Made by a program: the position numbers and the translations under genes
The notes under the pieces: generated by a model
Seen by the model: only the letters and a program-made list of their open reading frames with translations
The model's database searches: none
What the model was told of the DNA's origin: nothing
Part shown: piece by piece, positions 1-10,149 of the stretch
Position numbering within the stretch: the stretch's first letter is position 1
Layout of the letters: every line of letters starts with the position of its first letter
Assembly: GCA_020544305.1 (NCBI GenBank)
Contig: CP058667.1
Span: 434,001 to 498,000 of the forward strand
From: Staphylococcus taiwanensis
GTDB taxonomy: Bacteria > Bacillota > Bacilli > Staphylococcales > Staphylococcaceae
DNA length: 64,000 nt
Direction: 5' to 3'

Positions 1-733
1 GATTGGTTTACAATGGATATTTGCACGTAAAGGTGCAGCAGCTTCAAACCACTTTGAAGGTGGCGCTTTCGTAAGATCTAATAATCAAGTTGCTTATCCT
101 AATTTAATGTTCCATTTCTTACCAATTGCAGTAAGATATGATGGACAAAAAGCACCAGTAGCACATGGTTACCAAGTGCACATTGGTCCGATGTACTCTA
201 ATTCACGTGGTAGCTTAAAAATTAAATCTAAAGATCCATTTGAAAAACCAAGTATCGTGTTTAATTATCTTTCAACAAAAGAAGATGAACAAGAATGGGT
301 TGAAGCAATTAGAGTAGCACGTAATATATTAGCTCAAAAAGCTATGGATCCATTCAACGGTGGAGAAATTTCACCAGGACCATCAGTACAAACAGATGAA
401 GAAATCTTGGATTGGGTACGTAGAGATGGCGAAACAGCATTACATCCTTCATGTAGTGCAAAAATGGGACCTGCTTCAGACCCAATGTCAGTCGTTGATC
501 CATTAACTATGAAAGTTCATGGCATGGAAAACTTACGTGTTGTTGACGCATCAGCAATGCCTCGCACAACAAATGGTAATATTCATGCACCGGTATTGAT
601 GCTTGCTGAAAAAGCAGCGGACATTATTCGTGGTAAGAAACCATTAGAACCACAATATGTTGATTATTATAAACATGGTGTAAGTGATGAAAATGCAGGC
701 GCTATGGAATTTGATCCATATTATCAACATTAA
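1..733 (+). CDS. betA: Choline dehydrogenase, C-terminal part (5' end outside window)
   Basis: This FAD-dependent GMC oxidoreductase converts choline to betaine aldehyde, the first step of glycine betaine synthesis for osmoprotection. The reading frame is open from base 2 and encodes about 243 C-terminal residues, roughly the last 40% of a ~560-residue family member. Visible GMC signatures are the NHFEGGAF segment near the start, the [10 protein letters not shown] segment with the conserved active-site His, and the [19 protein letters not shown] tail. The gene should sit downstream of betB in a bet operon outside the window. A strong terminator follows at 771-811. The family call is secure. 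Confidence 0.95.
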   Translation, partial: IGLQWIFARKGAAASNHFEGGAFVRSNNQVAYPNLMFHFLPIAVRYDGQKAPVAHGYQVHIGPMYSNSRGSLKIKSKDPFEKPSIVFNYLSTKEDEQEWVEAIRVARNILAQKAMDPFNGGEISPGPSVQTDEEILDWVRRDGETALHPSCSAKMGPASDPMSVVDPLTMKVHGMENLRVVDASAMPRTTNGNIHAPVLMLAEKAADIIRGKKPLEPQYVDYYKHGVSDENAGAMEFDPYYQH

Positions 734-770
734 TTGACGTCATAATAGAATGATCAATATAGATTAAATA

Positions 771-811
771 AAGGCGATTTCTATTTAACTTGAATAGAAA
801 TTGCCTTTTTT
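771..811 (+). terminator. Rho-independent terminator after betA
   Basis: The arms AAGGCGATTTCTATT and AATAGAAATTGCCTT surround a short loop and run into a T-tract. The hairpin closely resembles the one at 16503-16545, so it looks like a reused terminator module. Confidence 0.85.
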
Positions 812-867
812 ATACAGATATATTTAGAGGTGGAAGAGGGCGTTCACCATATAAAGACGCATACGTT

Positions 868-3189
868 ATGAATTTTGATATGATAGATAGAAAGAAGTGG
901 TTTGGAAGGGTGGATGAATTCCTCTTGAATACTAAATATGAAATCACATTCGACTCTAAAAAAGAAGATGTAGCTTCTGGTTATTTATCACTTAACCTCA
1001 TTTTAAAAGGTCATGTGACATGCCAAAGTGAAAACCGAAATAAGCAATATCACGTGGGAGATATTCTTTTAATTAATAGTTATCAGAACTTTTTAATTTT
1101 AGATGATTCTGATGTGAGTTATATGTCTTTACGTCTTTCAAATAAGTATTTTTCTCATTATATCGAAGATAAAAATATTTATTTTCATTTCGATGATGTT
1201 TCTCCAAAAATACAGAAAGATTTCAAAATGATGCTAGCTAAGATGGGGATTACGTATCTAAGGAAAGGTAAATTTTATCAACTCCATATGGATCAAATGA
1301 TGATTCAATTGATTGAGATGCTAGTGAAGTTTGTGCCGTATCAATCTAGACAAGAAATGATTCAAGAACAAAATAAGGATGATGTTATTGTTAGTTTAGC
1401 TTCAGAATTTATCAATCAACATTTTATGGAACGTATCGGTTTAGATGATTTAGCACATTTTATTAATTTATCTAGTTCATATACCTCTCGCTTATTTACC
1501 AAAAAACTAGGAACTTCATTTAATAGTTATCTTAATAAAGTTAGAACAAGAAGTGCAGAAAGTGATTTGAGATATACAGATATCCCAATAACAGATGTTG
1601 CATTAAAAAATGGCTTTTCAAGTTCAACGGCGTTATCCAAAAATTTTAAATTATGGTATCAGATGACGCCAAGTGAATATCGTCAACAATATCAAATTAA
1701 AGAAATGCGTCAGTTAGAAATGGAACCAATGAATAAACAAAGTATTAAAAAGTATATTCAATACTTGTCGTCATTTGTTGATAATCAAATGGATGTCGTT
1801 ATTAATTCTGCAGAGCCTCAAAAAGAAATTGATATTAAACTCGAAAACGGTTTAGGACGGTTGAAAAAATATAATCATATCGTTCAAATTGGGAGTATTA
1901 TCAATGTACGTGTTTCCCGTTATAGAGAACAATTATTAGAAGTAAAAGAGAAAATAGGATTAGATACTGTACTCGTTCAAGATTTAGCGAATGATACATC
2001 TTGGAAAGAGCAAGTAGTAGTATCAGATGAGATTATTCCACATAGTCATCAATATATGACTTTAGATGAGTGTTTACTATTTTTAATGAATCATCAAATT
2101 AACTTAAGTATTCGTTTAAGACCGCCACGTAGGGCGATTGCGTTTCAGTCTTATTGCGAAACATGGGACAACATCCTAAAACATTTCGTCAATATGACAA
2201 CGCATAGCAATAACATTCAACTTTCAGTGATTGTAGATGCCATTGATATGAAACAATATATACAGTTATATGAGGCATTTAAGCACTATATCGACAATGT
2301 TAAATTTATTGTTAATTATCAAGAGAGTGATGAATATTTAAACAAGTTGAAATCACTTTTCAAAATGCATTCCGAAAAGGTAAATATGTTAGCGTTTGAA
2401 GCGAATCAAAATGATGTCGTCAATTTAGAGATTTCTGAAGATATGCAATATCAATATGCTAAAAAACATATTAATGAAAAAGTAGAAACTATACTTGAGT
2501 GGCTTCCGACACAGCATAAAGATATACCACTTATGCTACTTAATTGGAATACATTGACTGGCAATTCTAATTTAACCAATGGCGAATATTTTAGAGCGGG
2601 TATCATTTTTAAACAATTGTTAGATATCAATGATAACGTTTGTACGGTAGGATATTGGCTAAATTATGAATTACACCAAAAGTATGGCGTGATGAATGAA
2701 CATCAATTGATGGGGATTGACTTGTATCATCAATTTGATGGTAAACGCCCTGCATTTTTTACAAGTAATTTCTTTAGAATGCTGCTACATAATGTCAGAT
2801 TTAGAAATAATGAATGCATGGTTGTTGGAGATGATACACATTTTCAAATTGTAGTGTGGGATGCAGATCATTATAATCCTTATTACACTGTCACTGGGGA
2901 ACCTAATGTGATGGAAAATAGAAATGTTAAATTGGAAATTAAAGATATGCATAGTGGACAATATAAAATAAAGCATTATACATTGGATAAAGAAAATGGA
3001 GCACTTTATCGTGTTTGGCAACAACATAATGCCATGTATGGTATGGACCAAGAAACTATTGATTATATCAATCGTATTTCTTATCCAAAACTGGATATTA
3101 CAGAAGTCGACGTTGATGATAGTTTAACGTACTATTTAAAAATAATGACGAATGCGATTCATATCATTGAAGTAAATAAATATGTATAA
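868..3189 (+). CDS. Large AraC-family regulator with cupin-like N-terminus and C-terminal glycosidase-like domain (Rsp/Rbf type)
   Basis: A 773-residue transcription factor of the large staphylococcal AraC type, as in Rsp and Rbf. From the chosen start, the first ~150 residues resemble a cupin sensor. Two helix-turn-helix motifs follow at about 185-285 (IGLDDLAHFINLSSSYTSRLF and the VALKNGFSSSTALSKNFK stretch). The remaining ~480 residues resemble the glycoside-hydrolase-like barrel found in these regulators. The frame is open back to a TTG at 790, but that lies inside the betA terminator hairpin. ATG 868 is therefore preferred, although its ribosome site is poor and the purine-rich GAGGTGGAAGAGGG sits about 28 bases upstream. 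It may control the amidohydrolase-MFS genes downstream; that is an inference from position only. Confidence 0.8.
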   Translation: MNFDMIDRKKWFGRVDEFLLNTKYEITFDSKKEDVASGYLSLNLILKGHVTCQSENRNKQYHVGDILLINSYQNFLILDDSDVSYMSLRLSNKYFSHYIEDKNIYFHFDDVSPKIQKDFKMMLAKMGITYLRKGKFYQLHMDQMMIQLIEMLVKFVPYQSRQEMIQEQNKDDVIVSLASEFINQHFMERIGLDDLAHFINLSSSYTSRLFTKKLGTSFNSYLNKVRTRSAESDLRYTDIPITDVALKNGFSSSTALSKNFKLWYQMTPSEYRQQYQIKEMRQLEMEPMNKQSIKKYIQYLSSFVDNQMDVVINSAEPQKEIDIKLENGLGRLKKYNHIVQIGSIINVRVSRYREQLLEVKEKIGLDTVLVQDLANDTSWKEQVVVSDEIIPHSHQYMTLDECLLFLMNHQINLSIRLRPPRRAIAFQSYCETWDNILKHFVNMTTHSNNIQLSVIVDAIDMKQYIQLYEAFKHYIDNVKFIVNYQESDEYLNKLKSLFKMHSEKVNMLAFEANQNDVVNLEISEDMQYQYAKKHINEKVETILEWLPTQHKDIPLMLLNWNTLTGNSNLTNGEYFRAGIIFKQLLDINDNVCTVGYWLNYELHQKYGVMNEHQLMGIDLYHQFDGKRPAFFTSNFFRMLLHNVRFRNNECMVVGDDTHFQIVVWDADHYNPYYTVTGEPNVMENRNVKLEIKDMHSGQYKIKHYTLDKENGALYRVWQQHNAMYGMDQETIDYINRISYPKLDITEVDVDDSLTYYLKIMTNAIHIIEVNKYV

Positions 3190-3197
3190 GTAAGAAG

Positions 3198-3249
3198 GAT
3201 GACAAAAAACAATCATTAATTTTTGTCATCTTTCTTTTTTAATTTTAAA
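3198..3249 (+). terminator. Terminator after the AraC-type regulator
   Basis: The arms GATGACAAAAA and TTTTTGTCATC flank an 11-base loop and are followed by a T-rich tract. Confidence 0.8.
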
Positions 3250-3336
3250 AAGAACGAAAATCGTGCTTAATAAGACAATAATCACATATTAAATATTACG
3301 AAATCCGATAAAATAAGAAGTAAGGAGAGATGAATT

Positions 3337-4512
3337 ATGAACAAACAATTAATTAACACTTTACAAGAAAAAGAAGCACGTATGATTGAAATCAGAAGAT
3401 ATTTACATCAACATCCTGAACTATCATTTAAAGAACAGGAAACACCCAAATATATTGCAGATTTCTATAAAGATAAAGATTGCGATGTTGAAACTAATGT
3501 AGGACCTAATGGTGTGAAGGTGACGATTGATAGTGGTAAACCAGGTAAAACCATTGCAATTCGCGCAGACTTCGATGCATTACCAATTCAAGAAGCAACG
3601 GGTTTACCTTTTGCCTCTAAAAATGAAGGTGTGATGCATGCATGTGGTCATGATGCACATACAGCATATATGTTAATTCTTGGTGAAACATTAATTGAAA
3701 TGAAAGATCAGTTTAAGGGTAAAGTTATTATTATTCATCAACCAGCAGAAGAAATGCCACCCGGTGGTGCACAAGGTATGATTAAAGACGGCGTACTTGA
3801 TGGTGTAGATCACGTTTTAGGTGCACATGTCATGAGTACGATGGAAGCAGGTAAAGTCTTTTATAGAGAAGGCTTCGTACAAACTGGACGTGCCTATTTC
3901 AAATTGAAAGTTCAAGGTTCTGGTGGACATGGTTCATCACCACATATGGCAAACGATGCGATTGTAGCAGGCGCACAATTTGTAACTGAAGTTCAAACGA
4001 TTGTATCTAGACGCTTAAGTCCATTTGAAACAGGTGTTATTACAATCGGTTCATTTGATGGTAAAGGGCAATTTAACGTTATCAAAGATGCGGTAGAACT
4101 TGAAGGTGATGTCAGAGCGTTAACAGATGACACTCGAAACACAATTGAGAAAGAATTGAAACGTTTAGTAGAAGGTCTTGAATCAACATTTGGCGTAACA
4201 TGTGACTTCGAATTTAAGAAAGATTATCCAGCTTTATATAATGATCCAGAATTCACACAATATGTGGCTCAAACAATTAAAGAAGCGAATGCAGATGATA
4301 TTAAAGGTATTGAAGTTTGCGAACCTCAACCACCATCAGAAGATTTTGCTTTCTATGCGGCAACGTTACCAAGTACGTTCATTTACTCAGGTGCTGCACC
4401 AAAAGATGGAAAAATTTATCCGCATCACCATCCAAAATTCACAATTGATGAGTCATCCATGTTAGTAGCTGCAGAAGCGGTAGGGACAGTTGTTTTAGAC
4501 TACTTAAGTTAA
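3337..4512 (+). CDS. M20-family metallo-amidohydrolase (aminoacylase type), copy 1
   Basis: A 391-residue peptidase M20 / amidohydrolase that cleaves N-acyl amino acid or similar amide bonds in the cytosol. Metal ligands are visible in HACGHDAHTAYM (around residue 102), in the EEMPPGGAQGM segment with the catalytic Glu pair, and in the C-terminal PHHHPKF His cluster. The start has a good ribosome site (AAGGAGAG, 7 bases before the ATG). The MFS gene begins 12 bases downstream with its own Shine-Dalgarno, so the two are probably cotranscribed. A second, very similar enzyme lies beyond the transporter at 6088-7272. Substrate is unknown; N-acyl amino acid hydrolase is the usual annotation. Confidence 0.9.
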   Translation: MNKQLINTLQEKEARMIEIRRYLHQHPELSFKEQETPKYIADFYKDKDCDVETNVGPNGVKVTIDSGKPGKTIAIRADFDALPIQEATGLPFASKNEGVMHACGHDAHTAYMLILGETLIEMKDQFKGKVIIIHQPAEEMPPGGAQGMIKDGVLDGVDHVLGAHVMSTMEAGKVFYREGFVQTGRAYFKLKVQGSGGHGSSPHMANDAIVAGAQFVTEVQTIVSRRLSPFETGVITIGSFDGKGQFNVIKDAVELEGDVRALTDDTRNTIEKELKRLVEGLESTFGVTCDFEFKKDYPALYNDPEFTQYVAQTIKEANADDIKGIEVCEPQPPSEDFAFYAATLPSTFIYSGAAPKDGKIYPHHHPKFTIDESSMLVAAEAVGTVVLDYLS

Positions 4513-4524
4513 GGAGAGAACACT

Positions 4525-5907
4525 ATGGAAATGAAACAACAACAATTCACTGGAAATAATAAACTGTTATTAGGTATTGTACTCGGCGTCATTACATTTT
4601 GGTTATTTGCACAATCATTATTAAATTTAGTGCCAACCATCCAACATTCATTTTCAAGTAGTATAGGTACGACAAGTATTGCGATCAGTATTACAGCATT
4701 GTTTAGTGGTATGTTTGTCGTTGGTGCTGGTAGTTTCGCAGATAAATTAGGTCGTGTGAAAATGACGTATATCGGATTAACATTGAGTATCGTTGGTTCA
4801 CTCTTAATCATTGCAACACCATTCACATCAATGTTAATTCTAGGACGTATTATTCAAGGCTTGTCAGCAGCAGCGATAATGCCATCGACTTTAGCAATTA
4901 TCAAAACATACTACCAAGGGTCAGATCGTCAACGTGCTTTAAGCTTCTGGTCTATTGGCTCATGGGGTGGTTCAGGATTCGCATCATTATTTGGTGGCAT
5001 GATTGATACAGCTATTGGTTGGCGTTGGATTTACATCATATCAATTATTGTCGCTATTTTATCAATAGTATTAATCAAAGGTACACCTGAAACAAAAGCA
5101 AATCAAACAGAACAAACACGTTTTGACTTTGGTGGATTAACACTCTTTGTCATTATGATGTTAAGTATTAATATAGTCATTACACAAAGTGCTAAATTAG
5201 GCTTATTCTCACCTATCATATTAGGTTTAATAGTCGTGTTTATCATTTCAACACTCATCTTTATACGTATAGAAATGAAAAAACACAACCCATTAATTGA
5301 TTTTAAATTATTTAATAATAAAGCCTATACCAGTGCTACCGTTTCAAACTTTATGTTAAATGGTGTAGCAGGTACATTAATTGTTGCTAATACATTTGTT
5401 CAACAAGGTTTAGGTTTCACAACATTTCAAACAGGATTGCTCTCAATTACGTATCTCATCACAGTCTTATTAATGATTCGAGTAGGTGAAAAAGTATTAC
5501 AAAAAGTAGGCGCAAGAAAACCAATGTTATTAGGTACTGCACTTAACATGATTGGAATATTACTTATTTCATTTACATTCTTATCTTCACATATGTATGT
5601 TGTTGTTTGTGTTATCGGTTATTTATTATATGGTTTAGGGCTAGGTTTCTATGCGACACCATCTACAGATACTGCTATTTCTAACTCTCCTGAAGATAAA
5701 GTGGGTGTAGCATCAGGTATTTATAAAATGGCGTCTTCACTTGGTGGTGCATTTGGTATCGCACTTTCAGGTACGATTTATGGTATTGGTACAGCCATGG
5801 TTAATATTCACTTTGGTGCGATGTTAGGATTATGGCTCAACATATTAATGGCTATGATTTCATTTTTAGTTATACTGATTGGTGTTCCTAAACAAAAAAC
5901 AGAATAA
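4525..5907 (+). CDS. MFS transporter, DHA2-like multidrug/export family
   Basis: A 460-residue polytopic inner-membrane protein with many hydrophobic segments. The family loop GSFADKLGRVKMTY lies between the second and third membrane helices, and LGRIIQGLSAAAIMPSTLAI matches motif C-like sequence of drug:H+ antiporters. It resembles NorB-like and LmrB-like exporters. It sits 12 bases after the M20 hydrolase in the same direction and is flanked by a second M20 gene. This suggests it moves the substrate or product of those enzymes, but that is an inference. A strong terminator follows. Confidence 0.85.
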   Translation: MEMKQQQFTGNNKLLLGIVLGVITFWLFAQSLLNLVPTIQHSFSSSIGTTSIAISITALFSGMFVVGAGSFADKLGRVKMTYIGLTLSIVGSLLIIATPFTSMLILGRIIQGLSAAAIMPSTLAIIKTYYQGSDRQRALSFWSIGSWGGSGFASLFGGMIDTAIGWRWIYIISIIVAILSIVLIKGTPETKANQTEQTRFDFGGLTLFVIMMLSINIVITQSAKLGLFSPIILGLIVVFIISTLIFIRIEMKKHNPLIDFKLFNNKAYTSATVSNFMLNGVAGTLIVANTFVQQGLGFTTFQTGLLSITYLITVLLMIRVGEKVLQKVGARKPMLLGTALNMIGILLISFTFLSSHMYVVVCVIGYLLYGLGLGFYATPSTDTAISNSPEDKVGVASGIYKMASSLGGAFGIALSGTIYGIGTAMVNIHFGAMLGLWLNILMAMISFLVILIGVPKQKTE

Positions 5908-5930
5908 TGTTTCAAATACTTCAATTTAAG

Positions 5931-5977
5931 GAAGAGTGTTTAAGAATTCATGAGAGTTCTTACACTCTTCTTTTTTT
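5931..5977 (+). terminator. Terminator of the M20-MFS operon
   Basis: A long nested hairpin with outer arms GAAGAGTGT/ACACTCTTC and inner arms AAGAA/TTCTT is followed by seven T residues. Confidence 0.9.
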
Positions 5978-6087
5978 GAAAATAAAATAATTCAACATTG
6001 TTATAACAAGATTCTGTAAGGTGTTAACCCTTTTAACAACATAATTAAAATCTAAAAGCATATAATAATGAAAAAGGAGTGGATAAT

Positions 6088-7272
6088 ATGATGAAAGATT
6101 TAGTAAAACGTCTACAAGATAAAGAAGAACGTATGATTGAAATACGTAGACACTTACATGAACATCCAGAATTGTCATTCCATGAAGCTGAAACACCTAA
6201 ATATATTGCTGATTTTTATAAAGATAAAGACTGTAAAGTAGAAACGAACGTAGGTAAAAATGGTGTGAAGGTAACCATTGATAGTGGTAAACCAGGTAAA
6301 ACCATTGCGATTCGTGCAGACTTTGATGCACTACCCATTCAAGAAGATACTGGCTTGCCGTTTGCCTCTAAAAATGATGGTGTGATGCACGCATGTGGTC
6401 ATGATGCACATACAGCGTATATGTTAATCTTGGCAGAAACATTAATTGAAATGAAAGATCAATTTAATGGTAAAGTCGTTGTTATTCATCAACCAGCTGA
6501 AGAAATGCCACCAGGCGGCGCAAAAGGCATGATTGAAGATGGCGTGTTAGAGGGTGTAGACCACGTATTAGGTACGCATGTAATGACGAATATGGAGCCA
6601 GGTAAAGTCTATTATCGTCCAGAAAATGTTCAAACTGGCCGTTCTTACTTTAAATTAATCATACAAGGTGAAGGCGGACATGGTTCATCTCCACATACTG
6701 CGAATGATGCTATCGTAGCCGGTGCTAACTTTGTGACAACTGCTCAAACGATTGTATCTCGTCGTCTTAATCCATTTGAAACAGGTGTTGTAACTATTGG
6801 TTCATTTGATGGTAAAGGCCAATTTAATGTCATTAAAGATAAGATTGAACTTGAAGGCGATGTGCGTGCATTGACAGATGCTACACGCGATCGCATCGAG
6901 GAAGAATTACAACATATGGTAAACGGATTAGAAGCTACATTTGGTGTTAAATGTGATTTTGAATTTAGTAAAGACTATCCAGCATTATATAATGACCCTG
7001 AATTCACAAATTATGTAGCTGAAACGATTCAAAATGCTGATTTAGCTGATGTAAAAGGGGTAGAAGAATGTGAAGCACAACCACCTTCTGAAGACTTCGC
7101 CTTTTATGCTAAAACATTACCAAGTACCTTTATTTATTCAGGTGCAGCACCACAAGATGGTAAAGCATACCCACATCATCATCCGAAATTTAAAATTGAT
7201 GAGAAAAGTATGTTAGTAGCTGCAGAAGCGGTAGGTGCGGTCGTATTAGATTATCTAAATTCTAAATCATAA
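6088..7272 (+). CDS. M20-family metallo-amidohydrolase, copy 2
   Basis: A second M20 amidohydrolase, about 394 residues, sharing long identical blocks with the copy at 3337-4512 (for example ETPKYIADFYKDKDC and the HACGHDAHTAYMLIL block). All metal and catalytic motifs are kept. The frame is open from a GTG at 6079, but that codon overlaps the ribosome site AAAAAGGAG. ATG 6088, 8 bases after it, is the likely start. The pair looks like an old local duplication, since third codon positions differ freely while the protein is conserved. The upstream terminator at 5931-5977 implies this copy has its own promoter. Confidence 0.9.
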   Translation: MMKDLVKRLQDKEERMIEIRRHLHEHPELSFHEAETPKYIADFYKDKDCKVETNVGKNGVKVTIDSGKPGKTIAIRADFDALPIQEDTGLPFASKNDGVMHACGHDAHTAYMLILAETLIEMKDQFNGKVVVIHQPAEEMPPGGAKGMIEDGVLEGVDHVLGTHVMTNMEPGKVYYRPENVQTGRSYFKLIIQGEGGHGSSPHTANDAIVAGANFVTTAQTIVSRRLNPFETGVVTIGSFDGKGQFNVIKDKIELEGDVRALTDATRDRIEEELQHMVNGLEATFGVKCDFEFSKDYPALYNDPEFTNYVAETIQNADLADVKGVEECEAQPPSEDFAFYAKTLPSTFIYSGAAPQDGKAYPHHHPKFKIDEKSMLVAAEAVGAVVLDYLNSKS

Positions 7273-7385
7273 GCTTATTATTGAGTTTACCCGACAAATT
7301 TTTACAATTTGTCTCCTTTTCAGTACTAGTTTAAAGCTATGTATCATGATAGTATAAGCGTATATCTAGACACTGGGGTGAGATA

Positions 7386-7601
7386 ATGAGTTTTTATGAT
7401 TTTATGCAAGGATTTATAGGTGACCAAACCCCTTTAGGCGAACTCGCTCAATGGATTAATCAAGATCAACAATTTCCTAAGTATGAAAGCATCTCAGCAA
7501 ATATACTTAGTTACTTTTCAAAAATTACGACATTGGACCATGAATTTTTAGAAATAGTGAAGCGTTCTCTTTCACTCTATGAACAGAGTCAATTATTTTA
7601 A
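7386..7601 (+). CDS. YozE-like (DUF1250, SAM-like fold) small protein
   Basis: A 71-residue protein resembling the YozE/UPF0346 family: an SFYDFM start, a central AxWINQDxxFPKYE segment and a helical remainder. These proteins adopt a SAM-like helical fold and have no established function. The ribosome site GGGGTGAG lies just before the ATG. The acyl-CoA synthetase gene follows 68 bases later in the same direction. The family call rests on the pattern of aromatic and acidic residues and the length (~70 aa). Confidence 0.65.
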   Translation: MSFYDFMQGFIGDQTPLGELAQWINQDQQFPKYESISANILSYFSKITTLDHEFLEIVKRSLSLYEQSQLF

Positions 7602-7669
7602 TCGCTTTCACATAGATATACAAATCAAAGCATAGCTTGATGCTAGTTTAGAAATGAAGGATAAGAATC

Positions 7670-9193
7670 ATGATTTTAGAAGATAGTTATAAAACATATG
7701 TAGTAGAAGAAAAAAGTAAAGTAACATATTCAGAATTGATTAAGAATGCAAATAAAGTGGGACTCATCTTTTTGAATCATGGATTGAAAAAAGGAGATAA
7801 AGTATTAATCATGATGCCTCGTGCAATTATGACATATGAACTTTATCTAGCAGCGTTAAAATTAGGTATAGCGATTATTCCAAGTTCTGAAATGTTAAGA
7901 ACGAAAGATTTACAATATCGAATTACACATGGTGAAATTCAAGCGGTCATTGCTAAATCAGATTTCATTGAAGAATTTAAAGGTGTTAAAGAATATGAAT
8001 CTTTAACTAAATTTATTATTGATGGTCATGAAGATGGTTGGATTAATATTGAAGACGAAAAGGAAACACAAAGCGATGTGCTTGATATAACAAATACGTC
8101 AAGAGATGATCTTGCCATTTTATCTTATACATCAGGTACTACTGGAAATCCTAAAGCAGTAACACATTCTCATGGCTGGGGCTATGCACATATGAAAATG
8201 GCACCAGAACATTGGTTGTGTATTAGAGAAGATGATTTAGTTTGGGCGACTGCGGCACCAGGTTGGCAAAAATGGGTATGGAGTCCTTTCTTATCAATTA
8301 TGGGTTCAGGTGCTACTGCCTTTGTTTATAATGGCAAGTTCAACCCATCACGCTATTTAGAATTATTGCAAGATTTCAAAATTAACGTATTATGTTGTAC
8401 GCCAACAGAATATCGCATGATGGCGAAACTAGATAACTTACAAGACTATAATTTAGAGCATCTGCATAGTGCAGTATCAGCTGGTGAACCATTAAATCGT
8501 GAAGTAGTAGAACAATTCCGCAATAACTTTAATTTAACGGTTCGCGATGGCTACGGACAAACTGAAAGTACGCTATTAATCGGATTCTTAAAAGATACAG
8601 AATCTCGTCCAGGTTCAATGGGGAAAGAAATACCAGGTAGCCGTGTAACGGTTGTTGATGATGATGGTCATCCAGTAGAACCCAATGTTAAAGGTAATAT
8701 TGCTTTGCCATTAGATTTCCCAGGTCTTTTCAAAGGATATTATAAAGATGAAGAACGTACAAAAGCAGCACAAGCTGGTGATTATTATATTACAGGTGAC
8801 TTAGCACATATCGACGATGACGGTTATTTCTGGTTCGAAGGACGCCGTGATGATATTATTATTAGCTCTGGCTATACGATTGGGCCATTTGAAGTAGAGG
8901 ATGCGCTAACAAACCATCCGGCTGTTAAGGAATGTGCTGTGGTTGCTAGTCCACATGAAATCCGTGGTAACATTGTTAAAGCCTTTGTTATTTTACAAGA
9001 TGCTTATGAAGGTAATGACGATCTAGTGAAAGAATTACAAGCTTTCGCGAAAAATGAGGTCGCTCCTTATAAATATCCACGAGCTATTGAATTTGTTGAA
9101 TCTTTACCTAAGACAAATTCTGGTAAAATTCGCCGTGTAGAACTACGCGATGCTGAACGTGAAAAATATAATAAAGAAAATGGTTTCAAATAA
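7670..9193 (+). CDS. mbcS: Acyl-CoA synthetase, MbcS/medium-chain type
   Basis: A 507-residue ANL-superfamily adenylate-forming enzyme that activates a carboxylic acid with ATP and ligates it to CoA. The AMP-binding signature YTSGTTGNPK is near residue 155, DGYGQTESTLL near 300, the hinge ITGDLAHIDDDGYFWFEGR near 370, and the catalytic Lys lies in PKTNSGKIRR at the C-terminus. In S. aureus the gene at the equivalent position (between the M20/MFS genes and mqo/SDR) is mbcS, which makes branched-chain acyl-CoA primers from 2-methylbutyrate or isobutyrate. Orthology is inferred from position and family. The N-terminus is a little short for the family; no longer in-frame start exists because of a TGA at 7655. 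Confidence 0.8.
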   Translation: MILEDSYKTYVVEEKSKVTYSELIKNANKVGLIFLNHGLKKGDKVLIMMPRAIMTYELYLAALKLGIAIIPSSEMLRTKDLQYRITHGEIQAVIAKSDFIEEFKGVKEYESLTKFIIDGHEDGWINIEDEKETQSDVLDITNTSRDDLAILSYTSGTTGNPKAVTHSHGWGYAHMKMAPEHWLCIREDDLVWATAAPGWQKWVWSPFLSIMGSGATAFVYNGKFNPSRYLELLQDFKINVLCCTPTEYRMMAKLDNLQDYNLEHLHSAVSAGEPLNREVVEQFRNNFNLTVRDGYGQTESTLLIGFLKDTESRPGSMGKEIPGSRVTVVDDDGHPVEPNVKGNIALPLDFPGLFKGYYKDEERTKAAQAGDYYITGDLAHIDDDGYFWFEGRRDDIIISSGYTIGPFEVEDALTNHPAVKECAVVASPHEIRGNIVKAFVILQDAYEGNDDLVKELQAFAKNEVAPYKYPRAIEFVESLPKTNSGKIRRVELRDAEREKYNKENGFK

Positions 9194-9209
9194 ATCATTT
9201 ATCAAATCA

Positions 9210-9268
9210 AACACCTCGTTAAGTGACTTAGTATTGATTTACTTTGTCATTTAACGAGGTGTTCTTTT
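9210..9268. terminator. Bidirectional terminator between mbcS and the SDR pseudogene
   Basis: The arms AACACCTCGTTAA and TTAACGAGGTGTT enclose a loop of about 29 bases. It can serve the + strand mbcS transcript and the converging - strand SDR remnant, whose stop codon lies inside it. Confidence 0.75.
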
Positions 9269-10027
9269 ACAGTGTATCCGCCGTCAACAGTTAATGCAGC
9301 ACCTGTAATAAAGCGGGTTCATCACTAGCTAAGAATAGTACTGCGTTAGCCACATCGACGGGTTCACCTAAATAACCAATAGGATGACGTTCAGACATTT
9401 TAGCAGTATAGGCTTCTAAACCACCTTCAGTTTCAGCGCCTAGCTTTTTCACTAAAGGTGTTAAAATGGTACAGGATCTGAGTTAACACGGATATGGTCC
9501 TTACCAAGCTGATGGCATCTTGTCGATTCATATTGGTTACCGCACCTTTTGCAGCGGCATATGGTGTTAGTTCATCTGTACCACTAAACCTAAGATTGAA
9601 GAGAAGTTGACAATAGAACCGCCACCATTTTCACGTAAGAGAGGTACAGCGTGTTTAGTACAGAGAATACCCCTTTAACATCCACTGCAAAACCTGATCC
9701 CATTCTTCTTCAGTTAATTGGTCCAGTTGTTTTACGCTCCTGTAATACCAGCACAGTTAACTAAGATATCGAGTTTGTGCCAATAGTCTTCTTTAATATG
9801 AGTGAATGTTTCTTTAACACTTTTTCCTTAGAAACATCAAGTACATAGCCATATACATTACGATTGCATGACTTGAAGATAACGTTTTCAACTGCTTGAT
9901 TGACCACATCCTCTTTAAGGTCTGAAACAATAACCGTTTGCACTTCTTGCGGCGAAACGTTTGCTGTTTCAAAGCCCATACCGCCACCTGAACCTGTAAT
10001 TAATGCGACTTTATTTTCTAATCTCAT
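9247..10027 (-). pseudogene. Decayed short-chain dehydrogenase/reductase gene
   Basis: On the minus strand the start (ALITGSGGGMGFETA, the Rossmann glycine motif) and the end (TGAALTVDGGYTV, a classic SDR C-terminus) are both recognisable. No single frame links them. By eye there are at least four or five frame changes, for example in the ASDE..FITGAALT segment and before the remnants of DILVNCAGIT. Most look like one-base losses. The original would have been an SDR of about 250 residues; S. aureus carries an SDR at the equivalent place. Neighbouring genes are intact, so the decay seems real rather than general sequencing noise. It is divergent from the LysR gene at 10150. Confidence 0.85.
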
Positions 10028-10149
10028 AATTATCCCTCTTTTTTTAAAATTGAAAATAACTACTATTACAATTTAATGGTAGCACCAGCAATTAATAATG
10101 TATAATGCATAATAATTATATTTTTATAACTTTAGGTTATAGATAAGGG

